Shown: one piece after another, positions 24,149-33,292 of the stretch
How positions within the stretch are numbered: position 1 is the stretch's first letter
How the letters are laid out: every line of letters starts with the position of its first letter
From: Mucilaginibacter sp.
GTDB taxonomy: Bacteria > Bacteroidota > Bacteroidia > Sphingobacteriales > Sphingobacteriaceae
Assembly (NCBI GenBank): GCA_028287895.1
Contig: JAQBOV010000055.1
Location: forward strand, 57,566 to 121,565
Length of the DNA stretch: 64,000 nucleotides
Direction of reading: 5' to 3'
The notes under the pieces: generated by a model
Database searches by the model: none
Seen by the model: only the letters and a program-made list of their open reading frames with translations
Told to the model about the DNA's origin: nothing
Translations under genes and position numbers: made by a program

Positions 24149-24916
24149 ATGGATTTTGTGCTTAAAGAAGAACATGGCTATATTTATATCGATGAGGGCG
24201 AAGGTGAAGTATTGTTATTACTGCATGGCTTAATGGGGGCATTAAGTAACTGGGATGCTGTTATAAGAGAATTTAGCAAAGAATACCGGGTGATTATACC
24301 CATTTTACCCATATATGATTTGCCGCTGTTAACAACCGGTGTAAAAACACTTGCAAAACATGTACACCGGTTTGTCAACCTTTTGGGACTTTCTGACGTA
24401 ACCCTATTAGGGAACTCTTTGGGCGGGCATGTGGGGTTGATCTATTGCATCAATCATCCACAAATTGTAAAGGCATTGATACTTACAGGCAGCTCGGGAT
24501 TATATGAGAATGCTTTCGGCGGGTCGTTTCCTCGTCGCGAAAGCTATGATTTTGTAAAAGAAAAGGTTGAATATACTTTTTATGACCCTAAAGTAGCTAC
24601 CAAGGAACTGGTTGATGATGTTTTTAAAACTATTAACGATCGTAACCGTGTAATAAGGATATTAGCCATGGCAAAATCAGCCATACGCCATAACATGTCA
24701 AAGGATTTGTACAAGATACAAATCCCGGTAGCGTTAATATGGGGTAAAAATGATAAAATTACACCACCCGAAGTGGCAATAGAGTTTAATCAGTTATTGC
24801 CCGATTCGGAATTATACTGGATAGACCATTGCGGGCATGCCCCTATGATGGAACATCCGGAAGAGTTTAACAGGCTTTTGAAAAGTTTTTTAGAAAAACA
24901 TAAAATAAAGGTTTAA
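24149..24916 (+). CDS. alpha/beta-fold hydrolase
   Basis: 255 residues. The nucleophile elbow GNSLGG places the catalytic serine at residue 90, the oxyanion-hole motif HGLMG lies at about 26-30 and the catalytic histidine in CGHAP near residue 231. It resembles soluble esterases or C-C hydrolases; the substrate is unknown. Four nucleotides separate it from the CBS protein gene, and it heads the run hydrolase, CBS, NAD kinase, DUF6089, uppS, bamA, skp, skp, a frequent Bacteroidota layout. Confidence 0.92.
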   Translation: MDFVLKEEHGYIYIDEGEGEVLLLLHGLMGALSNWDAVIREFSKEYRVIIPILPIYDLPLLTTGVKTLAKHVHRFVNLLGLSDVTLLGNSLGGHVGLIYCINHPQIVKALILTGSSGLYENAFGGSFPRRESYDFVKEKVEYTFYDPKVATKELVDDVFKTINDRNRVIRILAMAKSAIRHNMSKDLYKIQIPVALIWGKNDKITPPEVAIEFNQLLPDSELYWIDHCGHAPMMEHPEEFNRLLKSFLEKHKIKV

Positions 24917-24920
24917 TAAC

Positions 24921-25583
24921 ATGCTTGCCATTGAGCTGATTGCCAACGCGATTTCACCGGTGCATACTTCTGACAGTATACAGAAGGTAATCGACCGCAT
25001 GATCGAGTTCCGCGTAAGGCACCTGCCAATTGTAAATGAGGAACAGTTTCTGGGCCTGATCGCTGAAGCGGACCTGGCACAGGAAAACGATAACCAGGTA
25101 TCTATCGGTGCGCTGGCATTATCCCTGACAAATCCTTACGTACGCGAAGATCAGCATATCTATGATGTGATTCGCCTGTTTTATGAGCAGCAGATAACAA
25201 TAGTGCCCGTACTGGATGCGAAAAAGAATTACCTGGGGCTGATCTCAATAAATAGCATGAACGAATATTTCGCCAAGCTTACCTCGGTTACCGAGCCGGG
25301 CGGTATTATTGTGCTCGAGATCACCAATAAAAATAACTCGCTTGCCCACATGGCGCAGATCGTCGAGTCGGACAATGCGCAAATATTAAGTTCGTATGTG
25401 CGCACCTTTGCCGATTCAACCCGTATAGAAATTACGCTTAAAGTAAACAAACTGGATATTTCGGCTATCACAGCCACATTTTTGCGTTACGAATACGATA
25501 TAAAAGCTACTTTTAATCACAGCGATGATAATGACAACTCAAAAGATCGCTATGACTCACTGATGAATTACCTTAATTTGTAG
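24921..25583 (+). CDS. CBS-domain pair protein
   Basis: 220 residues: two CBS motifs in tandem (about 5-60 and 70-125; SDSIQKVIDRMIEF and HIYDVIRLFYEQQ are the conserved helices), followed by an ACT-like C-terminal half (about 130-210). CBS pairs bind adenosine nucleotides and gate partner enzymes. No catalytic domain is attached, so it is likely a regulator or sensor. It is coupled to the hydrolase (4 nt). The 108-nt spacer to NAD kinase contains a 16-bp perfect inverted repeat. Confidence 0.9.
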   Translation: MLAIELIANAISPVHTSDSIQKVIDRMIEFRVRHLPIVNEEQFLGLIAEADLAQENDNQVSIGALALSLTNPYVREDQHIYDVIRLFYEQQITIVPVLDAKKNYLGLISINSMNEYFAKLTSVTEPGGIIVLEITNKNNSLAHMAQIVESDNAQILSSYVRTFADSTRIEITLKVNKLDISAITATFLRYEYDIKATFNHSDDNDNSKDRYDSLMNYLNL

Positions 25584-25589
25584 ACAGGC

Positions 25590-25666
25590 GATAGTCCATG
25601 GTCATTAGTCCATCGACTATACTGAGAAACTATATAACTATTGACAAACCATGACCATGGACTATC
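25590..25666. repeat. 16-bp perfect inverted repeat in the CBS-NAD kinase spacer
   Basis: GATAGTCCATGGTCAT at 25590-25605 and ATGACCATGGACTATC at 25651-25666 are exact reverse complements separated by 45 nt; a further AGTCCAT and ATGGACT pair lies nearby. Same style as the AGTCATTAGTCC arms at 46233-46310 and 48767-48858. Confidence 0.65.
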
Positions 25667-25691
25667 AGCCATGGACTCCTTATAATAAACT

Positions 25692-26573
25692 ATGAAAATA
25701 GCAATTTACGGCAGGCCATTTAATGATTCGGCGGTAATACCTTATATACAGCAGGTGTTTGATGTACTGGCCCAGCATAATGTTGAAATATATGTTCATC
25801 AACAGCTTCATGATTATTTGGATGGTAAGATAAAAGCTGTAAAGTATGATGTCTTAAAAGATCAGGCCTACCTGCGCAAGTCGATAGACGTGCTTTTAAC
25901 CCTGGGAGGCGATGGTACTTTGCTGGATATGGTCAGCCTGATATGCGATTCGGGCACCCCGGTGATCGGGATCAATTTCGGCCGTCTCGGTTTCCTGGCC
26001 AGTGTAAATAAAAATGATATCGCAGCGGCAATTTATGCCGTGGTAAACAAGGAGTTTACCCTTGACAGCAGGGAGTTGCTCGAAATTGATTGTGAAGAAA
26101 AAATATTTGGCAGCAACAACTTCGCCCTGAATGATATTACCATACATAAGCGTGACGACTCTGCCATGATTACCATACATGCTTCTTTGAATGACGAGTT
26201 TTTAAATTCGTATTGGGGCGATGGTATCATCGTATCGACCTCAACCGGGTCGACTGCTTATTCATTAAGTTGCGGTGGTCCTATTATCTTTCCGCAATCA
26301 AACAGCATTGTGGTAACACCCGTATCGCCCCACAACCTTAATGTGCGGCCTATCGTATTACCTGATAGCAGCACTCTTGTTTTTGATGTCGAGTGCCGCA
26401 GCGCCAATTACCTGGTATCCTGTGATTCAAGAACGGCGATTATTGAAAAGACAATGAAATTCCACATACGAAAGGCCGGGTTTCAGCTGAATCTGATCCG
26501 GTTAAATAATGAAAGTTATTTATCCACGTTAAGGAACAAATTATTGTGGGGATTGGATGCCCGCAATTATTAA
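25692..26573 (+). CDS. nadK: NAD kinase
   Basis: 293 residues. The family motif GGDGT is at residues 72-76 and the NFGRLGFLA motif at about 96-104; a later [13 protein letters not shown] stretch (about 186-198) binds the nucleotide. It phosphorylates NAD to NADP with ATP or polyphosphate in the cytoplasm. Its TAA stop is the start of the TAACTTTG element that precedes the DUF6089 gene. Confidence 0.96.
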   Translation: MKIAIYGRPFNDSAVIPYIQQVFDVLAQHNVEIYVHQQLHDYLDGKIKAVKYDVLKDQAYLRKSIDVLLTLGGDGTLLDMVSLICDSGTPVIGINFGRLGFLASVNKNDIAAAIYAVVNKEFTLDSRELLEIDCEEKIFGSNNFALNDITIHKRDDSAMITIHASLNDEFLNSYWGDGIIVSTSTGSTAYSLSCGGPIIFPQSNSIVVTPVSPHNLNVRPIVLPDSSTLVFDVECRSANYLVSCDSRTAIIEKTMKFHIRKAGFQLNLIRLNNESYLSTLRNKLLWGLDARNY

Positions 26574-26578
26574 CTTTG
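26571..26578 (+). promoter_or_regulatory. -7 element TAACTTTG ending 4 nt before the DUF6089 start
   Basis: Perfect TAnnTTTG which includes the NAD kinase stop codon; ATTG then ATG (26583) follow. It would make a leaderless or very short-leader transcript internal to an otherwise cotranscribed run. Confidence 0.4.
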
Positions 26579-26582
26579 ATTG

Positions 26583-27368
26583 ATGCCCAGATTTGTAAGT
26601 TTTTTACTCCTGATCTTACTTTCTTTTAGTTTACATGCCCAAACCTGGGAAGTAGGCGCTTTTGCGGGAGGGTCAGCTTATATGGGCGATCTGAACCAGA
26701 ATAATCCGGTAAAAGTCAGCGGCATTGCATTAGGCGCCTTTGTAAAACGGAATTTTAACGGCTACTTATCGGCTAAGCTCAATTATACTTTCGGGCAGAT
26801 AAGCGGTGCCGATAGCACATCATCCAATCCGCAGCTGAGGCAACGCAATCTTAGTTTCAAAACCCAGTTAAACGAACTCAGCCTGATTGCTGAGTTCAAT
26901 TTTATGAAATATATCCCCGAAGCAGGGGCAAACAAGTACACGCCTTTTGTTTACCTGGGCTTAGGCGTTGTCGATTATAATCCCCAAGGCAACTACCAGG
27001 GTCATATCTATGATCTGCGGCCGTTGATGACCGAAGGCGAGTCAAAGCCATACTCAAAACTGGCCGCTACTTTTCCGTATGGTGTGGGCTTCAAGTACAA
27101 CTTTTCAGGCAAATTAAATTTGATTGCTGATATAGGCTATCGCAACCCCAGTACCGATTATCTTGATGATGTTTCGGGCAATTATCCTGTTAAAAGCAAA
27201 TTGCCTAATAATGTTTCAAGGGCCCTGTCTGATCGCTCCGGCGAAAATACAGGCATCTATATTGGTTCGCCGGGTTCCCAGCGCGGAGACTTAAGGCCAA
27301 AGGATACCTATATGTTTATCGGGTTCAGTATATCCTATACCTTTGTAAGCTCAAAGTGCTATTATTAG
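26583..27368 (+). CDS. DUF6089-type outer-membrane beta-barrel protein
   Basis: 261 residues from the ATG at 26583. A signal peptide (about 1-19, ending LHAQ) is followed by beta-barrel sequence opening with TWEVGAFAGGSAYMGDL, a pattern of DUF6089 proteins that in Bacteroidota sit between NAD kinase and uppS/bamA. It ends in a barrel-closing strand (TYMFIGFSISYTFV). It probably inserts in the outer membrane; its function is unknown, but the fixed place next to bamA suggests envelope assembly. A terminator follows at 27426. Confidence 0.85.
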   Translation: MPRFVSFLLLILLSFSLHAQTWEVGAFAGGSAYMGDLNQNNPVKVSGIALGAFVKRNFNGYLSAKLNYTFGQISGADSTSSNPQLRQRNLSFKTQLNELSLIAEFNFMKYIPEAGANKYTPFVYLGLGVVDYNPQGNYQGHIYDLRPLMTEGESKPYSKLAATFPYGVGFKYNFSGKLNLIADIGYRNPSTDYLDDVSGNYPVKSKLPNNVSRALSDRSGENTGIYIGSPGSQRGDLRPKDTYMFIGFSISYTFVSSKCYY

Positions 27369-27425
27369 GCGATTCTTCATTTTATTTGCAGAAGCAAATT
27401 AAATGGATGTAAAATACAAATCATC

Positions 27426-27445
27426 AACGAATGATATTCGTTTTT
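27426..27445 (+). terminator. intrinsic terminator after the DUF6089 gene
   Basis: AACGAAT (27426-27432) and ATTCGTT (27436-27442) with a 3-nt loop, continuing into a T-run (27441-27445). It sits 57 nt after the stop and isolates the uppS-bamA unit from the NAD kinase/DUF6089 unit. Confidence 0.65.
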
Positions 27446-27474
27446 AATTGTATATTTCACCTGAAACTAAGGTG

Positions 27475-27564
27475 ATGGCTGACTTGGATGCTCCTGAAAA
27501 ATCAGGCAGGAGAAATTCGCTCAGCAAACGGTCACCGCGCGCGGACGCGCCCTTTTGGGTTTGA
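27475..27564 (+). CDS. possible 29-residue small ORF or remnant
   Basis: ATG to TGA, 29 residues beginning MADLDAPEKSG and rich in Arg/Ser/Lys. It has AAGGTG just upstream and a 7-of-8 -7 element (TATATTTC) 16 nt before. The beginning faintly recalls the cytoplasmic N-termini of ExbD-type proteins, but the membrane helix is absent and no other frame restores it. It could be a truncated remnant, a short peptide or chance. Confidence 0.25.
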   Translation: MADLDAPEKSGRRNSLSKRSPRADAPFWV

Positions 27565-27628
27565 TCAGCCACAAATTTTGTCGGCATTTTCTTTTTCCCT
27601 GCATACTAAAAAAGTACAAAGTAAGTTT

Positions 27629-27636
27629 TACCTTTG
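27629..27636 (+). promoter_or_regulatory. -7 element TACCTTTG of the uppS-bamA-skp unit
   Basis: Perfect TAnnTTTG, 54 nt before the uppS ATG. The leader is A-rich with no folded element seen. It probably drives uppS, bamA and the two skp genes up to the terminator at 32182. Confidence 0.6.
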
Positions 27637-27690
27637 TACCCTGAAAAAAAACACATAAGTTGTTGAAAGCTTAGTTGTAAGACCAATTAA

Positions 27691-28431
27691 ATGGGATATA
27701 AGGATCAGATTGATTTATTAAAGTTACCGCAGCATATCGCTATCATTATGGATGGCAATGGACGTTGGGCTAAAGGCAAGGGCAAATTAAGAGTATTTGG
27801 CCACCGTAATGGTGTGCTTTCAGTAAGAGATGTGGTGGAAGGCGCCGGTGAGCTTGGAATAAAATATATCACCTTATACACCTTTTCGGCAGAGAACTGG
27901 AACAGGCCCAAATTAGAGGTATCTGCCATAATGGAACTTATGATCAGCACTATTCATAAAGAGATCAACAACTTTATGAAAAACAACGTACGTTTGAACG
28001 CTATTGGCGATTTAAAAATGCTGCCCGAAAAATGCTACCACGAACTTACCAATGCAATTGACAAAACTTCGACAAATACGGGTATTATGCTTACCCTGGC
28101 TTTAAGCTATAGTTCGAGGCGCGAGATTGTACAGGCCGCAAAGAATATTGCCTGCAAAGTGCAGAAGGGCGAGTTAAATATAGCAGACATTGATGAAGAA
28201 ACTTTTGAAGATAATTTATATACGAGTGGAATGCCCAACCCTGAGCTCCTGATCAGAACCAGCGGCGAATACCGCATAAGTAATTATTTACTATGGCAAA
28301 TCGCATATGCTGAATTGTATTTTACACCCAAGCTTTGGCCTGATTTCCGGAGAGAGGATCTCTTTGAGGCCATCATTGATTATCAAAAGCGGGAGCGGCG
28401 TTTTGGGATGATCAGCGAGCAACTCAACTAA
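27691..28431 (+). CDS. uppS: isoprenyl transferase, undecaprenyl diphosphate synthase
   Basis: 246 residues, normal for cis-prenyltransferases. The catalytic motif IMDGNGRWA is at about 19-27 with the catalytic Asp21; the motifs LYTFSAENW (about 64-72) and RTSGEYRISNYLLWQIAYAE (about 189-208) complete the site. It makes the C55 lipid carrier for peptidoglycan and surface polymers. It is followed by bamA after 63 nt, a layout constant in Bacteroidota. Confidence 0.97.
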   Translation: MGYKDQIDLLKLPQHIAIIMDGNGRWAKGKGKLRVFGHRNGVLSVRDVVEGAGELGIKYITLYTFSAENWNRPKLEVSAIMELMISTIHKEINNFMKNNVRLNAIGDLKMLPEKCYHELTNAIDKTSTNTGIMLTLALSYSSRREIVQAAKNIACKVQKGELNIADIDEETFEDNLYTSGMPNPELLIRTSGEYRISNYLLWQIAYAELYFTPKLWPDFRREDLFEAIIDYQKRERRFGMISEQLN

Positions 28432-28494
28432 ATTTTCACTTTTAACACTTTTTAACAACTGTATAAATTATTTTTAGCCCACTAAAATATTCGA

Positions 28495-31053
28495 ATGAAT
28501 AAATATCTTTTTGCTATTCTTTTCTCTGTGATAAGTACTGCTGCCCTTGCTCAGGTTCCCAGTCAACCCAGACCGTCGCTATCAAAATCAATACCTGCTG
28601 ATAGTTTGAGTTACCTGAACCCCAAGGATTATATTATAGGCGGTATTACTGTCAGTGGTACAAAATACCTGGATAAGGATGTATTGGTACAGATATCCAA
28701 ATTAAGTAAGGGCGACAGGATTAATTTGCCCGGCGAACAAAATGCTGCAGTGATCAAAAGGATGTATGACCAGGGGCTTTTTGATGATGTACAGTTAAAT
28801 ATCACTAAGATCAATCTGGATACTATTTATCTTGAAATTGCTATCGTGGAACGCCCCCGCTTGTCAAGACTGCATATTACAGGTATCAGAAAAGGTGAAA
28901 TTGAAGATTTGCAGAAGAAACTGAGCGATAAAAACTCAAAAATTGTAAATGAAAATTTATTAAGCACTACAACGGCCATCATTAAAAAGCATTTTAATGA
29001 AAAAGGGTTTTTAAATACAACGGTTGATATTAAACAGCGGAAAGATCCGGGTGATGCCAATAGTGTGATCCTGGATGTGGCAGTTGATAAAAAGCAAAAA
29101 GTAAAGATCAATAAAGTGATCTTTGAGGGCAATGCCGCTTTTTCAAGCAAGAAACTCAAAGCATTTCTGAAAAAAACACGTGAGAAAAAATGGTACAATC
29201 TATTTGGATCAAAAAAGTTTTTACGTGATAAATACGAAGAAGATAAACAAACACTCATAGAGAAAATGCAGGATAAAGGCTATCGTGATGCCGAACTGCT
29301 GAGTGACTCTGTTTGGAAAAACGATGAAAATACAGTAAATGTTAAACTAAAAGTCTTTGAAGGGCATAAATACTATTTCGGAAATATTACCTGGTCTGGT
29401 AATGCGCGATATCCGTCAGCACTTTTAAATAAATTGCTGCGTGTTAAAAAAGGCGATGTTTTCAGCGAAGAGGAATTGGGCAAAAGATTATCCGGCCCTA
29501 CACCTAACAATGATGATGTATCCACGCTTTACCTCGATGGGGGATACCTGACCTATAATGCCGATCCGGTTCAAACAAAAATTTATAATGACACCGTTGA
29601 TCTGGATATCAGAATTTATGAAGGGCCGCAGTATACCATTAACCGGGTCCTTTTGAAAGGGAATGATGTGACCAATGATAAAGTGGTCATGCGCGAGATC
29701 AGGACCAGACCCGGTCAAAAGTTCAACAAGGACTTGCTGATCCGTAGTACACGTGATATATCGCAGTTGGGTAACTTTGATGAGCAAAAGACTGAACCTA
29801 AGCCGACCAATATCAATCCTGCCGACGGAACGGTTGATATCATCTACAACGTGGTTGAAAAACCATCGGATCAGATCGAGCTTTCGGGTGGTTTTGGCGG
29901 CGGACAGATCGTCGGTACGCTGGGTTTAACGTTCAATAACTTCTCGATCAGAAATATTTTTCACTTAAAAGATTATAAGCCATTGCCAAAAGGTGATGGA
30001 CAAAAACTGAGTTTGAGAGGCCAGTCGAGCGGCCGGACCTACCAAAACTATTCCTTTACTTTCTCTGAACCATGGCTGGGGGGTAAGAAGCCTATTTATT
30101 TCGCGGTGTCAGCTTATACCCAGTTAAGTTCTACAGGGCAATATTACGCCAAGACCGACGCGCGTTATAATAATTTGCGGATCAATGGTGTGGGTGTTAC
30201 TTTAGGAAAGAAATTAAACTGGCCCGATAATTATTTCCAGTTAAACTACTCATTAAACGTTGACCACTACAATCTTGACAACTATCCGGGTTATATATTT
30301 TCAAACGGAACATCCTACAACATTAAATTAACGCAGGAGTTAAGCCGTAACTCACTGGATGCGCCTATTTTCCCTACACAGGGCTCAAATATCAAGCTTA
30401 CTATACAGGGAACGCCGCCCTATTCACTATTTAATAATATTAACTATAAAATAGCCACCCAGGAAGAAAGGTATCATTTTGTAGAGTATTATAAGTTTAA
30501 ATGGGATGCACAATGGTTCCAGAAGATCTATGGTAAATTGGTGCTGATGTCGCAGATCAGGTTTGGATTTTTGGGGTCATATAACTCACAAGTAGGTCCT
30601 TCACCATTTGAAAGGTTTAAATTGGGCGGTGATGGTATGCAGAGTTACCAGTTTTTACAGGGTAGTGATATCATTGGATTAAGGGGATATCAAAACTTCT
30701 CTATTTTACCTGTTGGTTCTCCGGTGGGGATTACAGCAGACAACAACCCCGGTAGTACCATTTATAACAAATATACATTGGAGCTTCGCCACCCGGTTAT
30801 TGCCAGCCAATCGGCCACCATATTTGTTTTGGCTTTTGCTGAAGGCGGTAACGTTTGGAATAGTTTTGACCAGTTTAACCCTTTTAACGTGAGACGCTCG
30901 GTAGGTATTGGCGCACGAATATTTTTACCTATTTTTGGATTACTTGGTTTGGATTACGGTTATGGATTTGATGCGATTCCGGGTATACCAGGTGCAAACA
31001 AAGGGCAATTTCACTTTTCAATCTCTCAGAGCTTGAACGGCGGGTTTAATTAA
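28495..31053 (+). CDS. bamA: outer membrane protein assembly factor BamA
   Basis: 852 residues. A signal peptide (about 1-19) is followed by five POTRA-type domains (about 45-440) with repeated beta-alpha-alpha-beta-beta units of the type VNGTxxxxxxxL, and then an Omp85 barrel (about 480-852) with the conserved VGIGARIFLPIFGLLGLDYGYG region (in two parts) and a C-terminal barrel strand. It inserts barrel proteins in the outer membrane. Two Skp-like chaperones follow 5 and 55 nt later, which supply unfolded barrel proteins. It is the core of the envelope block of the window. Confidence 0.95.
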   Translation: MNKYLFAILFSVISTAALAQVPSQPRPSLSKSIPADSLSYLNPKDYIIGGITVSGTKYLDKDVLVQISKLSKGDRINLPGEQNAAVIKRMYDQGLFDDVQLNITKINLDTIYLEIAIVERPRLSRLHITGIRKGEIEDLQKKLSDKNSKIVNENLLSTTTAIIKKHFNEKGFLNTTVDIKQRKDPGDANSVILDVAVDKKQKVKINKVIFEGNAAFSSKKLKAFLKKTREKKWYNLFGSKKFLRDKYEEDKQTLIEKMQDKGYRDAELLSDSVWKNDENTVNVKLKVFEGHKYYFGNITWSGNARYPSALLNKLLRVKKGDVFSEEELGKRLSGPTPNNDDVSTLYLDGGYLTYNADPVQTKIYNDTVDLDIRIYEGPQYTINRVLLKGNDVTNDKVVMREIRTRPGQKFNKDLLIRSTRDISQLGNFDEQKTEPKPTNINPADGTVDIIYNVVEKPSDQIELSGGFGGGQIVGTLGLTFNNFSIRNIFHLKDYKPLPKGDGQKLSLRGQSSGRTYQNYSFTFSEPWLGGKKPIYFAVSAYTQLSSTGQYYAKTDARYNNLRINGVGVTLGKKLNWPDNYFQLNYSLNVDHYNLDNYPGYIFSNGTSYNIKLTQELSRNSLDAPIFPTQGSNIKLTIQGTPPYSLFNNINYKIATQEERYHFVEYYKFKWDAQWFQKIYGKLVLMSQIRFGFLGSYNSQVGPSPFERFKLGGDGMQSYQFLQGSDIIGLRGYQNFSILPVGSPVGITADNNPGSTIYNKYTLELRHPVIASQSATIFVLAFAEGGNVWNSFDQFNPFNVRRSVGIGARIFLPIFGLLGLDYGYGFDAIPGIPGANKGQFHFSISQSLNGGFN

Positions 31054-31058
31054 TTTAA

Positions 31059-31589
31059 ATGAAGAAAATAATTTTATTATTAGTTCTTACGTTTACAGCG
31101 TTTACAAGTACATTTGCGCAACGCTTCGCATTCGTGGATTCTGATTATATTTTAAAACATATACCTGAATATGCAGCTGCACAAAAGCAATTGGCAGCGC
31201 TGTCTGATCAGTGGCAGAAAGAAGTGAATAACCGTTCTCAGGAAATTGATCGTTTATATAAATCATATGAAGCTGACCAGGTTTTAATGACAGCTGATAT
31301 GAAAAAGCGCCGGGAGGCTGAAATTTCTGACAAGGAAAAAGCGGTTAAAGATTTTCAGCGTCAAAAATTCGGGCCAGACGGTGAACTTTCAAAAAAGAGC
31401 GGCGCATTGATCAAACCAATACAAGATCGTTTGACCAAAGCCATACAGACAGTCGCCGAGGGTGAGGATCTTGACATGATCTTTGATAAGAACAGCGAGG
31501 TGATCATGTTATATGCTAATCCGCGTTACGATAAAAGCGCTGATGTAATAACAAAGCTGGGCCTTAAACCCGGGGTATTCGCTAAATAA
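31059..31589 (+). CDS. periplasmic OmpH/Skp family chaperone (first copy)
   Basis: 176 residues. A signal peptide (about 1-20, ending TFAQ) and the FAFVDSDYILKHIPEY start are typical; a long Lys/Glu/Gln-rich helical arm (about 40-120) makes the jellyfish-like trimer that shields barrel proteins on the way to BamA. It follows bamA by 5 nt and is cotranscribed. Two skp-like genes in tandem are the rule in Bacteroidota. It differs from the second copy in arm sequence, so the two may form separate trimers. Confidence 0.9.
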   Translation: MKKIILLLVLTFTAFTSTFAQRFAFVDSDYILKHIPEYAAAQKQLAALSDQWQKEVNNRSQEIDRLYKSYEADQVLMTADMKKRREAEISDKEKAVKDFQRQKFGPDGELSKKSGALIKPIQDRLTKAIQTVAEGEDLDMIFDKNSEVIMLYANPRYDKSADVITKLGLKPGVFAK

Positions 31590-31644
31590 AAAATAAAAAT
31601 TTATATATAAAATCGAACTATTATTTAAACTCAGGACAGAAAAA

Positions 31645-32157
31645 ATGAAAAAATTATTGAAAGTTGCTTTAGTCGCGGTATGTATTGTATTTGCTGGGAA
31701 TTTAGCTAAAGCACAAACTAAGATCGGGTATATTGCCATAGACCAGCTGGTTGACCAAATGCCTGAAACTAAGACTGCCATAGCAAGTATTACGGCATAT
31801 AACAAACAATTCATTGATCAGTTAACCACAATGAATAACGAATTGCAATCAAAAGGCCAGGCTTACCAGGCACAGCGTGCCACGATGACGGATGCCGTAC
31901 GTACCTCTAAAGAAGGTGAATTGGCTGATCTTCAAAAAAGATTCCAGGATTATCAGAATACTGCTCAGCAACAGGTTGAGGCTAAAAGGAATGAGTTGGG
32001 TAAACCGATCATTGAAAAAGTAAGGGGTGCGGCAGCGCAGGTAGCTAAAGAAAAAGGTTACGCCTATGTGATCAATTCATCTCAGACTGATTTGATCGTA
32101 TCGCCTCCGGGTGATGACCTGATGGTGGCGGTTAAAGCTAAATTAGGCTTAAAATAA
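31645..32157 (+). CDS. periplasmic OmpH/Skp family chaperone (second copy)
   Basis: 170 residues with a signal peptide (about 1-23, ending AKAQ), then a IGYIAIDQLVDQMPE start and a long Gln/Ala/Glu-rich coiled arm. It is a paralogue of the preceding gene, about 55 nt downstream and in the same orientation. It closes the uppS-bamA-skp-skp unit, since a strong terminator follows at 32182. The typical role is holding unfolded outer-membrane proteins for BamA. Confidence 0.9.
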   Translation: MKKLLKVALVAVCIVFAGNLAKAQTKIGYIAIDQLVDQMPETKTAIASITAYNKQFIDQLTTMNNELQSKGQAYQAQRATMTDAVRTSKEGELADLQKRFQDYQNTAQQQVEAKRNELGKPIIEKVRGAAAQVAKEKGYAYVINSSQTDLIVSPPGDDLMVAVKAKLGLK

Positions 32158-32176
32158 AATTAATCATAGGATTTTC

Positions 32177-32210
32177 AAAAGGCGTCCGTATATAACGGAC
32201 GCTTTTTTTA
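32177..32210 (+). terminator. strong intrinsic terminator after the skp genes
   Basis: GCGTCCGT (32182-32189) and ACGGACGC (32195-32202) with a 5-nt loop, followed by a run of seven T, flanked upstream by AAAA that extends the stem. It ends the bamA unit and precedes the glutamate racemase gene, whose GTG is at 32221. Confidence 0.85.
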
Positions 32211-32220
32211 TTTTTACTCC

Positions 32221-33051
32221 GTGTTAAATAAGCAACCGATAGGTATTTTTGATTCCGGCTATGGTGGTTTAACTGTTTTTCGTTCAATTGCCGATCAGCT
32301 TCCCGGTTACGATTATATTTATTTAGGGGATAATGCCAGAGCGCCTTACGGCAACCGGTCATTCCATACCATTCACCAGTATACCTGGGAATGTGTGCAG
32401 ATGCTTTTTAAGATGGGATGTCCGCTGGTGATCCTGGCCTGTAATACTGCATCGGCAAAGGCACTCAGAACCATTCAGCAGCAAGACCTGAAAAATGAAG
32501 ATGCGGCCAAAAGGGTGCTTGGCGTTATCAGGCCCACTGCGGAAGTAATTGGCGATTATACCCGGACCAAACAGATTGGCGTGCTGGGAACAAAGGGTAC
32601 TGTGCAATCGGAATCCTATCTTATCGAGATCAATCACTTTTTTTCTGAGGTAAAAGTGCACCAGCAGGCTTGCCCGCTTTGGGTCCCCTTAATTGAAAAT
32701 GGCGAATATGACCAGCCCGGTGCCGACTATTTTGTGAAAAAATACCTCGACCAGGTACTGGCCCAATCCGGTCAGATCGACACCCTGTTGCTGGCTTGTA
32801 CGCATTATCCTTTATTGCAGGAAAAGATCAGGGCTTATTTGCCTGCCCATATTAAGGTAGTACCGCAAGGAGATATCGTAGCCGAAAGCTTAAGAAATTA
32901 TCTGCAGCGTCACCCTGAAATGGAACAGAACCTAAGCAGGAACGGCACCCAGGAGTTCTTCACTACATCTGACGACACATCCGATTTCGATTATCACGCT
33001 TCCCTGTTTTTTTCCGAACAGGTGATCTCTGAATATATTCCATTAAAGTAA
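32221..33051 (+). CDS. murI: glutamate racemase
   Basis: 276 residues, GTG start. The two catalytic cysteines are in ACNTAS (Cys74) and ACTHYP (Cys193), and the substrate loop FDSGYGG (about 10-16) is present. It converts L- to D-glutamate for peptidoglycan. GTG is the natural start: it follows the terminator directly, with only TATTTTTA as a poor -7 element (TTTA instead of TTTG) 4 nt before it. It lies after the bamA block, as in related genomes. Confidence 0.95.
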   Translation: MLNKQPIGIFDSGYGGLTVFRSIADQLPGYDYIYLGDNARAPYGNRSFHTIHQYTWECVQMLFKMGCPLVILACNTASAKALRTIQQQDLKNEDAAKRVLGVIRPTAEVIGDYTRTKQIGVLGTKGTVQSESYLIEINHFFSEVKVHQQACPLWVPLIENGEYDQPGADYFVKKYLDQVLAQSGQIDTLLLACTHYPLLQEKIRAYLPAHIKVVPQGDIVAESLRNYLQRHPEMEQNLSRNGTQEFFTTSDDTSDFDYHASLFFSEQVISEYIPLK

Positions 33052-33264
33052 GCTTAAGTGTTGGCGTTTTTGCAGGCATGAACACTTCTTTACGCATGTT
33101 AATGGCTGATTATCAGCCTGTTGAATTTTATTAGCTGCTGACAAAACAGGGTCGCCAACTATTTGAAATTCTTTCCCGGACTTCGTATGTAATTTATATA
33201 ACATCTTCTATCAACTTAATATAACTTAATAGGCTTAATCAGCCAAATATTAACCCGCATTTAG

Positions 33265-33272
33265 TAAGTTTG
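33265..33272 (+). promoter_or_regulatory. -7 element TAAGTTTG of the nuoH operon
   Basis: Perfect TAnnTTTG, 20 nt before the TTG start of nuoH. The preceding 210 nt to the murI stop hold no gene; a few short inverted repeats such as GGCTGAT/ATCAGCC (33104-33118) are present. Confidence 0.6.
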
Positions 33273-33292
33273 CAGCTGAAGCAAACTGATCA

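Larger units (their letters stand above)
27369..27690 (+). other. 322-nt spacer before uppS: terminator, orphan ORF, promoter
   Basis: It holds a terminator (27426-27445), a near-match -7 element TATATTTC (27451-27458), a 29-codon reading frame (27475-27564), a GC-rich stretch around 27530-27555 and the uppS promoter element TACCTTTG (27629-27636). Nothing else was recognised. Confidence 0.6.

Noticed and set aside
25584..25691. Attachment site or CRISPR-like array
   Set aside because: There is only one pair of inverted arms, no direct repeats of equal spacing and no cas, integrase or phage gene nearby.
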